From Alectoria sarmentosa (taxonomy: Eukaryota > Ascomycota > Lecanoromycetes > Lecanorales > Parmeliaceae), in NCBI GenBank assembly GCA_009733775.1, contig WOGZ01000350.1:1-32754 (forward strand): DNA of 32,754 bases, written 5' to 3'. Under the pieces are notes generated by a model, which was not told the origin of the DNA, made no database searches, and saw only the letters and a list, made by a program, of their open reading frames with translations. Positions 9,044 to 20,528 of the stretch are shown piece after piece. Position numbers and translations under genes: made by a program. Each line of letters opens with the position of its first letter. The stretch's first letter is position 1.

Positions 9044-11988
9044 GGTAATACTAAGGCCCAAGGGTTGTCAAGAGGGGTGTTGTAAGTTGGTATTGACTGA
9101 GGTTGGTAGGATAGTAAGTCGAGTGAGTGATGTGTTTTGTAGTCTACATCAACATGCTTGACGTCAAAAAGACAAGATCAAGGAAATTGCAGTCGCGTGA
9201 GCGGCGGCAAGGAAATCAATCAGTCCAGGGTCCAACGCCAAGCCCCAAACTTTTGGGTCACGGTGACAACTCAGTCGTAGGGCTGAGAAGTGTCGCGGAA
9301 TCTTCTTCATCAATCTTCATCAATCATAACAGGTGAGGAGCAAGCCAAGTCGCAGTACAACTCGATCTGAACATGAGCAAATGAATGGCGTTGGTTGAAT
9401 TGTTGGTACTGGACTATCCAACGAGTCTAGATTCATTGCTGGAAGAGGAATCCCCTTTTAACAAATGAGAGTGACTCGTATATGCAGCTGGAAAGAAAGG
9501 GATCTCAGGTATTCATACCTAATCACTTACCTAGGTATGATGAGGCTCAAATTGAGCCAAAGACAAGGACGAGATCAAGACCTAGACAAGAGCTAATCAG
9601 AAAGGAGACGTCCAAAGTGCACCGAGTAGAGTACGGACACCATCGGCTTTGGCCCAAGCCAAAAGTCCCGTCATTCGTTCCTTTACTTTGTTATTATTAA
9701 TCCTTGAGCCCTTTATTTTCCCCCCTTGATTGATTTTGCCCATTTTCTTCCTATACTCCCACTCGCTCACTCTAATCCCTACGCTGATCCTTATGCAATA
9801 TCTTCCAGGCACCACAGATAGAGAGTACAGACAGTACGGTCCCGAATGTACACAAGTTAGCTTCAATTCTCTCTTCCTCTTCCTCTTCCTCTTCCTCTTC
9901 CTCTCATGCCCTTCTGGTCACCTATCATTTCACCATTATTTTTACCCTCCCCTTTCCCCGACCTTTCTTGCTGAATGGTCCACAACAATCATCATCATCA
10001 ACATGCCCACCAAGTCATGATCCCCTTGGTCCTGCAAATGATCCAAGTCGAGCTATCCTAAACATATTTATTTTCTTTCCATAAAGAGTGCAACACCATC
10101 ACATTCCCTTCAATCTCCCGTCAAAGGTCAACCGAGGTCCGCCGTTGGCTCTACCCGATTCCATTGGCTGTTCACACCTCCAAACCACTTAGGCATGCAA
10201 ATGATTAACTGCCCGCAGGCTGACTTATCCCTTTACAGTCATCCAACATCACAATTCATGTATGCTATTGATTCAGGTCATGCAGTATGATGCCTACATA
10301 TTGCTTTGTCCCATAGCTCTTGTGCATTGCCAATCCTTGCCCAGCTCCCCTTCTCAAACGTCCTCAATCCAAGACTGTAACGCTCCGGGCTTGGGAGCCG
10401 CTTTGCGTCGAATCGGTCACTCCATCCTGTCCTCACCTACCCTTTTCGGGCGGTTCCTTCCTCGAACAAACATTTACCCTCTCGCACTGCCATCCCCTTA
10501 CCGCAGTGTTCCACAAACATCCCAGACATTGCAGGAGCATTGGGCATGGGATCCATTCCTACAAACACAGTCACGTGCGGCCTCCAGCTCGCATCTGGTT
10601 AGCAGGAACTTAGGCAGTACTTGTGTATCTGTATTGCCGCTTGGAGAAGCGTCTGGTGCACAGCCACTGCTGTTCTCCATGCAGCATGTCATGTCCTCGT
10701 GGCCCGTTGCATATGCAGATCCGATGCCTCCTGCAGTGCGGCAGACAGCATACACTTGCATGGTTGACGAGCCTCGTGGCTCATGGCATTGAAGGCTGCC
10801 ATGTGGATTCAAGCGCTGAGATTTGATCGGCATCGACCTAAGATTTACGGGCTTCGGTACGCTGCAGCGCATCGTGGACATGTACCGTCGACTTCTGTAC
10901 CAGTCCACGATCTCACAGTCATTCCGGCGTCTGACTCCCCCCTTAGGGCCCACCTGCATAACGGGTATTTACGTATTGCAGAATCCATGACGCATGTAAG
11001 ATTGCCCGAGGCTTAACTTGACCATTTAAGGAGGTATAATGTGCCGTACTTATTGTGAATACTGATACGCCGGCATCATCTCACATAGAACATGAGCCTT
11101 TTTTCAACGAAGCGATCATAGCCCTTCTGCTCAACGGTTCACCGAGCCCAGACTCACGATCGCTTGTCCTCTTCTAGTCTTTTAAATTCAGCTGCTTACG
11201 ACATGTGAACTCAGGCCGCCTCGGTCAACATACCGCCTCCGCTCTGGACTCCGCTTCCATATTCCCATGGACGTCGGCAGAGGCTTAGATGTCTCACATG
11301 TTGCAGCGCAAAGCATCAAACGTCCCCTAACTCACCAAATATTCTGGGCCCTCTGCCTGGCATTGCTCGCGTCTAGTCTTGAAATGGAGTCCCACCCTCG
11401 GCCTCTGCTGGTAAGCTTCTGCATCCAACCTATGAACATGACGAGACACGGTGCCCTTCCCTATCCAACTTCTCATCAGTGTCAATCTGAGCCTCGGATT
11501 GACGACTCAAGTCTCCTCAGAACGCCTCCATGGCCTTGCCGGACACCACTGTCTACCGTCTCTGAATACCGCCAACAAGGCGGAACTGCCGACGGTCAAT
11601 TGGTGCCTCCCACGACGAACTCGGCCTGTTCTTTACATGTTGTGGGCATGGGAGGTTTGCAAAACGCTGGCATCGTCACTCTGTAAAGTCCTCGTGGTTG
11701 GTATAGTATTTACAAGTGCGGACAGTCACAAAATGTGACGTTCTCAAGACGGACCGTGGAAAGAATTTCAACTCTTAGCATAATTAGGATTCCGTCTAGG
11801 CCTTGATACATCATTGGATCAGCGCGCACGTTTGATGTAATACATGGGTGTCATTATCATTCATAGAGCTGTGGCCAGATGTTCTTCAAACTTTGGGATT
11901 ATTCTCAATACATATCAGAGTACCGCGTCTCGCGACAGAAGCATAATCCCACTTCAAGACTATGATCAATTTAGCAACACAGCGGACC
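9044..11988. other. 2.9-kb intergenic region without a supported gene
   Basis: This region lies between the small basic protein's start and the 3' end of the first P450. The 5' part serves as that protein's promoter. A polypyrimidine hexamer repeat (CTCTTC)n occurs at about 9,869-9,905, followed by an AATCATCATCATCAACATG context like a fungal 5' leader, but the ATG at 10,003 opens only a five-codon frame. Longer open frames exist at 10,262-10,792 (+), 10,498-10,959 (-) and 11,267-11,686 (+). They overlap or lack splice context, have no recognisable domain and are not called as genes. A decayed gene or an untranslated RNA cannot be excluded. Confidence 0.5.
9869..9905 (+). repeat. (CTCTTC)n polypyrimidine microsatellite
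   Basis: About six CTCTTC units in a row on the plus strand. Pyrimidine tracts of this type are frequent upstream of transcription start sites in filamentous fungi, but no supported gene starts directly downstream here. Confidence 0.85.
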
Positions 11989-13690
11989 TCAAACAAAAAT
12001 GGCGGCCTTGTCCTCTTCCTCCAACATACTGACTTTGCAGCTAATTCCATCTCTCGGTCTCAAAACCAACCGCCACATTTTCCACATCTCCGGATTCTCC
12101 ACGGTGACGTCACGCTCAAAGCGATACATACTCAGAAGACAGATGACGAGACACTTCATCTCGGTCTCGGCAAACTTACGGCCAATGCAGCCCCTCGGGC
12201 CTTGCAGGAACGTCATGAATGCGTTGGACGTGTGGTTAGCAGGAAGATGGTCCCATCGATCGGGGTCAAAGACATTAGCATTGTCACCCCAGAAAGAAGG
12301 CAGGCGGTGTATAGCGTTGGCGTGGATGTATACCGTCGTGCCGGCGGGGACATCGTAGCCACCAAGACGGTCATCGGCAATGGTTTGACGTACTGTCATG
12401 GGGATAGGCGGAATGTACCTCAGGGATTCGCGACATACGTTGTCCAAGTAATGGAGATTGTCAGCGTCAAGTTTGGAAAGGCGCTCGACGTCGTTACGGG
12501 TCATGGGATCGAAGAGGAAGGGGTAGTGTTGCTTGATCTCTGCTCGAACACGCGCTTGAATTTCGGGATGCGTGGAGAGTAGGTGAATGGTCCAGGCGAC
12601 ACCGGTTGCCGTTGCTAGATGACAAGTTTAGCAGCTGCTTAAAGATGGCATGTCTTCGAAAAGAATCCATCTTACTATCGTGGCCCGCCCCAAGGAAAGT
12701 CATCACCTGATCGCGCATGGTATCGAAAGACAGAGAAGCCTCGCCCGCAGCTTCCATCTTCATGTTGTCCTTGACGATGAGGGCAATGATGTCTTTATCC
12801 TTGGCATGCGTCTTTTGGTGCTTCTGCCGTACGATGTCGTTCGCCTTGCTGATGATTATGTTGCGGCTTTGAAGTACATCACGGTTCATCTTCGCAGGCA
12901 GGTACTTCGTCTGTGGAATGAAGGCGGCAAGCCCATGTAACAGACGGGAACTGATATCGAAAGCAAAGACGAGGCGGTAGGCTTCCCGGATCGGGGTTTC
13001 GGGGTGCTCGAGGGAGTCGAGATCAGTGCCGAAGCCAGCCTCTCCGATTATGTCCAGAGTGGTCCTGTTGAGCCACTCGAGAACTTCAATAGTTTTGGTC
13101 CGCGTCTTTTCGACGAGCATGTCTTGGCCCCAAAGCTTAGACAAGAGCAGGGATTTTCGCCAGAAGATAGGTGTCAGAGCCTTGATGGATTGAGTTGAGA
13201 AGCCTGGAGACAGGGCTTTGCGCTGTTGCTTGTGTGGGTCACCCTCGGCGAGTAAGACACCTTCCCCCAAGATTCGGACCATCCATTGCTTGGCTCTGTC
13301 AGGCTTCGGAAAGTTGTATGGATTTTTGATGCACATGTGGTTGAGAGCATCGTCGTCGGCGATTGAAAGCCGCTCTGCACCGAAGGGGAAGAAATAGCGA
13401 ATGATAGGGCCGTACTTCAGATGCCATTCTCTGTTAGGCACGCCGACTTCGTATTTGATGATGGTGAAGAATTGGCCCCAGAGAGGAAATCCGGGAACGG
13501 TTGGAATCTTGCGAAGAGGAGAGACGTGGAAAGGGTAGATGTACGTCCAGTATACAAGATAGATCAGAATGCTGACACTGAAAGTGCCAGCAAAAACAGG
13601 TCCAGCTGGATATTGAGCGAATATCTGAGCTACTATGGCTGCTCCAACTGATAATAGCAGCAGCGGCAGCATCTCCAGTTTGATTGCCAT
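11989..13690 (-). CDS. Cytochrome P450 monooxygenase (membrane-bound)
   Basis: A haem-thiolate monooxygenase of the endoplasmic reticulum that takes electrons from NADPH-P450 reductase. Exons 13690-12676 and 12614-11989 give 546 residues. The 61-nt intron (GTAAGA...CTAG) splits the I-helix, and splicing restores GAGHDTTATG (334-343). The N-terminus has two hydrophobic segments (about 8-24 and 33-52), then the proline-rich hinge PLRKIPTVPGFP (58-69). The C-helix has HKQQRK (153-158), the K-helix ExxR is E401-R404, and FDPDRW precedes the haem loop FLQGPRGCIG with ligand Cys481. All core residues are present, so the enzyme should be active. The overall style (HKQQRK, AGHDTT, QGPRGCIG) resembles fungal P450s of the broad CYP4/CYP97-like type often found in biosynthetic clusters. 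Substrate and exact CYP family cannot be read from the sequence. It is in tandem with the elongase gene 2.5 kb upstream. Confidence 0.95.
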
Positions 13691-14268
13691 CTTGACGATT
13701 CTGATGCTATGAGTGGGCAGCGTTGGGTGAAAGAAGGCAGTGAAAATACCGAACAGCAGAAGGTTTTTGATGTCTTGCGATGAGAGTGAAAAGCTGGAGG
13801 GGGAGACGCCTTGCTCACAGCTCTGCTATCGAAAACGCCGCTGACTGCTAGGAAGTAGATGGATGAGCTAGAGCATCGGAGGTTGATGCCTCGATGCCAA
13901 AGAAAGGGCCGAGAGATAGGAAGAAGCAAGACGGCGTCATTGGCCACACGGTAGCGAGGCAGAGAGGAAAGGCAGAGGCGGCGCCAAGGGCAACGCAGTT
14001 GAGCTGAATCCTCACAACGTACCGATTTGGGCGCGTGGCTGGTGATCCTGGAGAATGAGGACCAATTCCGGCAATGAATGCGTCAGGATACCGAAGCATA
14101 CGAAGGCGGACCCGGGGGATGACTTCCCTTTCGAGCGAGGAGATGAAGGATTGGGATTTGGGAGGGTATCGGCTACTTGGCAGGACGGGCGCTCGGGCTG
14201 ATAGTGATGATTGACACGCCTGGACTGTGATGGGATGTGACCGAAGCCACCATGTGCGGGTGGACTGA

Positions 14269-14323
14269 CTGATGCCTGATGCCTGATGCCTGATGCCTGT
14301 GATGCCTGTGATGCCTGACGCCT
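14269..14323 (+). repeat. TGATGCC heptamer tandem repeat
   Basis: Consecutive TGATGCC units, two of them extended to nine bases (TGTGATGCC), end in a TGACGCC variant. The array lies about 580-630 bp upstream of the P450 start codon. Confidence 0.85.
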
Positions 14324-14545
14324 GGGATGGGTTGGGAGAGGTAAGGCAAGGGTGAATTGAGGTGTCTCTTTGCTCCAAGCGTGAAGATGTTTGAGGCGAT
14401 GGGATACAAAACGACTCTACTGCGCTGGATTATCTTGTCCACGAGGGAAGACGCTAACAGGGCTCTAAAAAGGAAGCTAAGAAATTTAGATTTGGCGCTA
14501 CTAGCTGCATGACAGCTCAGCGGAAGCCGGTGGGGCGACCCGCGC

Positions 14546-14569
14546 ATGATGATGATGATGATGATGATT
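14546..14569 (+). repeat. (ATG)n trinucleotide microsatellite
   Basis: Eight uninterrupted ATG units, followed at once by a short AATTCAAA repeat (14,572-14,597) and a homopolymeric C/A junction. It is likely to be length-variable between strains. Confidence 0.9.
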
Positions 14570-16233
14570 CGGAATTCAAAAATTCAAAATTCAAAAATCT
14601 CTCCCTCCCCCCCCCCCAAAAAAAAGGGTTTTTCCGGACTCTAAGATTTTGCAGATTATCGTAAATCTAGACTGTTCGGTTTATGTGTTTGTTTGTTTAT
14701 TAATTCATTAATTGTTTTGTATTTTTCATCTCGGTATTCTGCTCTTTGTTCCTTGCTCTCGGCTCTTTGCTCATTGTCCCTTCTTCCCCTTTTTTTCCCG
14801 TCTCTTTTTTTCTGCGTCTTGGTCCAGTCGGAGCAGTCGGGTGCCATGATCAAAGCGCCGAGAAGCATGTGGGTGGGATATTGAGCTCGAAGATTTCTTC
14901 GACCGCTTACGAGATCCTGGTCTCGTGTCCCTTGTTGCATTGCCCCAGGAGACAGGGAGCGGCTTGCGTGCATACCGGTATCATGGTCAGACAAACGTGG
15001 GGTGAACACGCCACATTTCCCACATTCTCCACATTTCCCACCTTTTCCATCACACGTGTTTCCCACCTTTTCCCACCGTCTCCTTTTCCACCCGTTCCAT
15101 CTTTTCCATAAGCGGCAGGCCAGAATCCGCCAACACACCCCATTCTGGAGTGAGATCGGCACCCGCTTACCTGCCCCTTGCCTGCCCCTTCGCGCTTACT
15201 TGGGTATGAGGTCAAGTATGGTCAGGTACTCCGGTCCAAAACGAATCGGGGGCGGGGGAAGTTCCTTGTGGGGTCGGAGGGTCGGAGGGTCGGATAGTCT
15301 AAGTTGTTGCATTTGTGGCTTTTGCTGCATCAAGTGCAAGTGCAAGTGTGACAGAGAGACATGGTTATCAGGACTTGGGACCCTTGGCGCCCTCGGGTGG
15401 TCCATGACGACTCCACCCTAGGCGCCAGCTGACCCTCTGCTCAATAACCCCCTCCCGCTATCCTTTGCGTCCTGCTCAACATCTTTCTACGCAAGCGATC
15501 AAGACCAAGGTTAACGCAGGCTCGGGTCAATAAATGATGGAGTTGATTCTCTGACATGTTTGTTGATGATGTAGTCAGGTCAGGCTCACGGCTATACAAA
15601 AAGCTACCTACGGGGGCTTACGGGCCGTCGGAGATGTCCGGGAGGGGGAGGGGAACGTTGGTGACGGGCTGAAGGTGGCAGCAAGTTATCGAGCCTGGCA
15701 GCATGGGAAAAAGAAGGGAGTGGGAGAAGAAGGGAGCGAGGGAAGGGCAAGCCACAAGCCACTCTTAGACCTCTTCCTTAGCCTCAGTTAGCTCAGCCGA
15801 GCCTTGCCTAATACGCTAACGCGCCCCTAGCTGACTCCCACCATTCCGTCTTAGGCATGACAGGCAAAGCTAGAAGCCCGGCATGGCCTGGATGGGTTAA
15901 ATTGGACGACACATGGCAATTGCAAATTGGATCATCATTTAGCATCTCTTTTTTCCCTCTTCTTTTTTCTTCTTGATGATTGATGGAACGATGGATTAAT
16001 GGAGTGATAATTGATGGCTTGATGATTGCATGTTGGGATGATTGTAACCCACACGGCACAGTCCCATGCAATCAATGATAAAAGAAATGATGGAAATGGG
16101 AGGAAAATTCAAACATCAATTCTAGCCTGTCTGGGCGAAAAATCCCCCTCCCCCTCCCCGTGCCCCTTGCCTTCAATATGCACTCGAGCGGACGGACAGA
16201 CATACCGCATTAAGCGACCCCAACCATCACTAA

Positions 16234-17505
16234 TCAGTTCTTCCCTCCACCCATCAGGTGGAGCTCATGGGTTGTCGATACAATACTCGTCCCTGCAGCC
16301 TTCATCAATCCTTCCGCCACGTGCAAGGCATCCACCGCCGTCTCACTGGTTTCCATCATCGTCGGCATCTTCGTCCTCTCTAGCTCGTGCACCGCCTCGG
16401 AGGGGATGCTCGTACTCATCGCTAGTGTCGATCGCTTGTCCTTTTTGCTAGCCTTCTTATACGTCGCAGCGTAGAAGGAGATGAAGAGAACGAGGTAGGA
16501 GCTTAGAGTCGCGCAACCGGTGAACGCGGCGAACTCCTCACCTCCGCACGTTCCCACATGGGGAAGGGAGGGAAAGAACCGGTCAGCGTAATAATTGTAC
16601 GTGGCGTAATACACAAAACCTGTTGCCGACATCAACCTCGGCCTTGAAAAGGAGGGCGGGGGGAGAGACCCAGGGTAGAATAGGAGAGGGACAAGACATA
16701 CCAAGGTCGATGACAAATTGTGCGATCTGGAGTCTGGTGATCCATTCTTTCCACCAGATACGAATACCTCGCGCAGCTTGAAAGTAGTACCAGTACATGA
16801 CGACGTGTACGGTCAAGTTCAAGGTGATGGGCACCCATGAAACCGGGGTGTGCCCAATCAGCTGGGTGTAACAAAGGAACGCCGTCGCTCCATGATGATA
16901 GCAGTGTAGGAAGGCTGTCAACATCAGCTCTCTTCCGAGTAATAGCGTGGCATAAAGACGCACTAAGGGGCTTCTTCTTCAAGACGAGGAAGACCGTATC
17001 CAAAAGCTCAAGATATTTGGTCAAGTAGTTGAGCTAGATTCTGTCAGTCCTCGCTATATTAAATCACCGTTGCAAAAGGTCGGTGCCAACACACGTAATA
17101 CAATGTTACCAGTGGCTCGGTCCACCCACCATCTCCACAGATGGCAAAGAATACACCCTGTCTCCAGATCGTTGGCCCCAACTGTTCAACGAAAAGCACC
17201 AGCAAGGCGCCAGAGATGGCCGTCAAGTAGAAATTGTGGATGAGGAATAGATCATTGAGTTTGAATCCAGGCCGGGATCTCATCAATTCTCGACCTCCGA
17301 GAACAACTGTATAATATGATACTAGCATCATGGCGGTCGATTTGATGGTCAGCATAGGCATTGCCCCGGGCGTGATGTCGAGTTTGTCCGCTGGGTATCC
17401 CATGCAAGCCGTCCAAACTCTGTCGAAAATTCGCCATGGCGAAAGATCGGTCACTTGCACGGCTTTGGCGTCGAAGGGGCTCTGGGGACCGCGACTGTAA
17501 GACAT
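16234..17505 (-). CDS. ELO-family very-long-chain fatty acid elongase
   Basis: A 3-ketoacyl-CoA synthase of the ELO (GNS1/SUR4) family. It condenses malonyl-CoA with a fatty acyl-CoA in the ER membrane, the first and rate-setting step of chain elongation. Exons 17505-17095, 17033-16964, 16914-16702 and 16619-16234 join to 359 residues, close to the fungal family length. All splice phases match, and introns are 61, 49 and 82 nt. Diagnostic motifs are KYLELLDT (143-150), the histidine box HCYHH (164-168) inside TFLHCYHHGAT, MYWYY (200-204) and TRLQIAQF (220-227). The FLHxYHHGAT form of the box resembles yeast ELO2/ELO3 rather than animal PUFA elongases. Several hydrophobic segments fit a polytopic protein. 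The C-terminus is a polar tail rich in Lys, Ser and Thr ending GGGKN. ATG 17505 is chosen; codons further upstream in frame lack ATG. It lies head to head with the thioesterase-like gene 1.7 kb away. Confidence 0.96.
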
Positions 17506-19251
17506 AATATTTGAACGGCGATATATCAATCTCTTCCAAGACTGACTTGAAACTGAGGATTCGAGAGTGCCTCGGACAGCATGGAAAACAGGCGGTTCTT
17601 AAGAGAGGGAAGTCGGGATGCCGGCTTTCTGCGCGAATATTGATAGCGCCTTGCTAGAATGGTAGAGGGAGGTGGACGTTGAACTATCAAAGACTTCTGT
17701 GCCCTTGTTGGAAAGTATGATGCAAGTGGCTTGCTTGGATAAAGACGAACATCCAGGCGCACTCGCAAGGATCCTTACCACAGGACTGCCGTGGGCGCTG
17801 CATCCTTTGCTCGCGTCCCTCGAAACACAGACTCAATCGCGCAGATCTTTCAGGCGTGGGGCATTCCACTCGTCCCAGCTCACAAGGTTCTCAGGAATCA
17901 AATCCAGGATAGTCCACCAAAGCCTGATCTCCATCCAAATCAGGGGGCACATCCGACGTCCAATGAGACAGATTGATGCAACCCTGATTTGCGTTCGCTA
18001 GCCTGATGATGAGGAGCAAGAGCGGTCATGGAAAACACTAGTATCATCCCAAATGGCAGATCTAATAGAGGAAGCCATTGACGTGTTGGCGTGTAACAAC
18101 GAGTGGTCAGCACGGCAGCATGTCGCTACGACGACTATCAAGGATCGAAATCGGTAGCGAGAGGGAGGGGACATGGAAACGTCCTGCATGAGATACATGC
18201 AGGGCATGAAAGGATCTATTTCGAGGGCTAGGGTTCCATTCGCTATGTGGGCCAGATGATTGGCTCTCTTGCCTTACGCACAGCTCGGTCACCTTTGGGA
18301 AAAGGTCTAAAAGGATTCAGTATTCGGACAAAGTGTCGAGTGCTCTGGATCCAACAAGGTCTGTCAACAGACTCGAGCATAAACGACATATCAAAGCACC
18401 GTGGAAAGAAATTCCGGTTGCGTGGTATCCTCGAGCTCTGCCTCTAGCGATGTCATAGCAGGCGTTGGAATTCAGGGTTCATGTCAAGTTCCTTGGGATA
18501 ATGCGGGTGTGCGGCTCCTCCGATATTGTTTCGCAAGCTGAGCCTAACTTGTGCCTGTCGTAAAGCCATCCGGAATAGTACTAGCCTGAACAAGGGAGAA
18601 TTACCGCCAGATCGACGGACGAAAAGAATGCCACAGCCAGTTCGATCGCCTTTCTCAATTGGCAGCACATTCTTCCCGCATTGCATTGCATGGCGTTGGC
18701 TCCAATGCAGCTTGTTGATATGCAGCAACACGATTCTGGAATCATATCGATGCTTGTCTTACGTGGCTTGCTCTCTCCTGGTAGTAAAACCTCTGGATCA
18801 ATGTCTTACACTTGGGAGAAAAGCCACCGACGACAAATCAAGCAATAATAACAGTGGCTTCGGTCGGAACAGTCCGTTTCGCTTGCCTCACCCAAGGAAT
18901 TAGAGTCTTGGTATTGCCGCAACGGACTTCGATTTTCTGACCTGGTCGATCTCCTTGACCTTTGCCTATCGTCTATCCCCAAAGAGGGAGACCTGTGTTC
19001 AGCTGTGCCATTTCATGGTCGGCCGCCGTTCATGACGCTCCAAAAATGGCCTTCTCTTTGTTGTTAAAATACCAATCTTAGTGTAGAATATCTCGTCTGA
19101 ATAATACTGACCATCGATGTGAATTGAGGGTGTGGAACGCGTGCCCGCAACCACAACTGACCGTCTCCCACAAAACCTGCGCAATTAGAATTAATCCAAC
19201 AAAAATCGTGAATAGGTGTTCTGTTGAAGCTGAATATCCAACCAAACAGCA
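17506..19251. other. 1.7-kb divergent intergenic region
   Basis: This is the region between the divergent starts of the elongase (minus) and the thioesterase-like gene (plus), and it should contain both promoters. It is long for two promoters, but no continuous gene is visible. Open frames at 17,672-18,001 (+), 18,453-18,731 (-) and 18,526-18,903 (+) have no recognisable domain. A CCTCGG hexamer lies at 17,570-17,575, 65 bp upstream of the elongase ATG. A short minus-strand frame (17,833-17,997) reads like protein but has no family match I know. Confidence 0.5.
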
Positions 19252-20528
19252 ATGCCGCTCTCACTGGAAACTCTTCCGGGAAAGGAGGTACTTTCAGATA
19301 CCTTGGTCTCTTCTTCAATCTGGAAGCTTCTGTGTATCATTCTCATCCTTGCGAATTTCAAAAACTTACCTCTGGTCTGGCATGTAAGCGCTTGTTCTTT
19401 CATTCCCCTCATTGCTGCTCCTGTCTAACACGTCGACTCTAGGTTCGGTTGCTCAATGCTTTCCGGTTCGTGCTTCGATCCGAGCGATCTAGGACGGCTA
19501 TTAGACCCGCGCAACTCTTTCAGCCTCTCATCACTGAATCGCACGGCTCCCTCATGGAGCTCGACTACAACATCCACAGTAAGTGCATGATCTAGGGGTG
19601 CGTTTCGGTCCAAGGCCTGACCACTTGACACGTAGAGTCAAACAGCACGTACTTCCAGGACGTCGATATTGCCCGAACCCATCTCATTTGTACTCTGTTC
19701 TCAGCTGGAATCGAGCAGGCGAGAAGAAGCAAAGGACAAGGAATCCTAGGTGGGGGTAATAAGACGTTTGGAGCGGCGCTGGGCGCTGTCTGCTGTTCAT
19801 TTAGAAAGGAGATCAATCCGTTCGAGAGGTATGAAATGTGGACACGAGTGCTCTCCTGGGACCGCAAGTGAGTGCGCTTTTCAGATTGAAGCCTTCCCGA
19901 ATGGTCAGGAATGCTGACTCGGAAGTCTCCCAGGTGGATATACATGGTCACTCATTTCGTGCGCAAAGATGCGATCAAGCCCAAATCGTTTTCGATGTAC
20001 CCCAGACAGAAGAACAAGAACGCTGGTACAAGGAACGTGGATAGAAAGGAGGACGCAATCATTGCATCGGCGCTGAGCAAGATTGTATTCAAAAAGGGCC
20101 GCCTCACGATTCCTCCCGAAGTGATGCTACAAGCCTCGGGCCTGCTGCCACCTCGGCCAGCTGACCTTGCACTTCTACAGACAGAAATCTATCCCGCTCC
20201 AGCCAAGCGAGCTATGTTTCAGCAACTTTTTGACGTGGGATTCCGATTTTTCGAGAACTTTGATCTGGCGTGGGAAGCGACGCGGAATATGCTTACGTCA
20301 GAGGCAGAAGTAGTTCGGGATCAATCGAGAGATGGATCGCCGGATGATACAGCAACAACGAAGAATGATCAATGGACATGGGATATGGTAGAGCAAGAGA
20401 GACTGCGCGGGTTAGAGATGGCCAGTAAACTCGGTGCACTGGAGGGGTTAGCAGGAGAGTTCACGGCAGACGCGGATGCTTTGGGCAAGCACAGCGATCT
20501 GTGGTGGTTCCTGGGACTGACATATTAA
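19252..20528 (+). CDS. THEM6-like hot-dog thioesterase family protein
   Basis: A fungal 4HBT_2 (hot-dog fold) family member, often annotated as thioesterase-like, THEM6-like or, misleadingly, capsule polysaccharide biosynthesis protein. A role in hydrolysing or binding acyl thioesters is expected from the fold, but few members have been tested. Exons 19252-19383, 19443-19578, 19636-19867 and 19934-20528 give 364 residues. Introns (59, 57, 66 nt) have GTAAGC, GTAAGT and GTGAGT donors and CTAAC/GCTGAC branch points. An N-terminal membrane segment IWKLLCIILILANF (23-36) is followed by HVRLLNAFR (44-52). The hot-dog core then reads MELDYNIHKSNSTYFQDVD (82-100) and FGAALGAV...FRKEINPFERYEMWTRVLSWDRKW (134-168). 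The C-terminal part includes GRLTIPPEVML and ends FLGLTY. The start at ATG 19252 puts the membrane segment in frame; no earlier in-frame ATG is evident. It is divergent from the elongase and in tandem with the MFS gene. Confidence 0.9.

Larger units (their letters stand above)
13691..16233. other. 2.5-kb intergenic region with microsatellites
   Basis: The right part lies downstream of the elongase gene, and the left part holds the P450 promoter. It contains a TGATGCC repeat (14,269-14,323), an (ATG)n run (14,546-14,569), a C11-A8 homopolymer junction near 14,603-14,627, a CT-rich repeated CTCTTTGCTC tract (14,737-14,790), a CCACATTTCCCA tract (15,008-15,110) and three GGTCGGA units (15,276-15,295). 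Open frames here are low-complexity translations of these repeats. I find no gene. Confidence 0.55.

Noticed and set aside
10262..10959. Overlapping frames of 176 codons (+) and 153 codons (-)
   Set aside because: They are mutually antisense, lack recognisable domains, signal peptides or introns, and nothing tells which, if either, is real.
11267..11686. 139-codon plus-strand frame
   Set aside because: No domain, no splice extension and unremarkable composition; such lengths occur by chance in balanced DNA.
11962..13651. Plus-strand frames opposite the first P450
   Set aside because: Antisense shadows of a strongly supported P450 coding sequence.
14656..15421. Low-complexity frames of 102-168 codons on both strands
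   Set aside because: They translate CT-rich and CCACATTT-type repeats; their Lys/Arg/Cys or Phe/Pro/His runs follow from the DNA repeats rather than selection.
17833..17997. Minus-strand fragment containing WWTILDLIPENLVSWDEW
   Set aside because: Looks protein-like but is only about 55 codons, bounded by stops, with no upstream exon I could join and no family I recognise.
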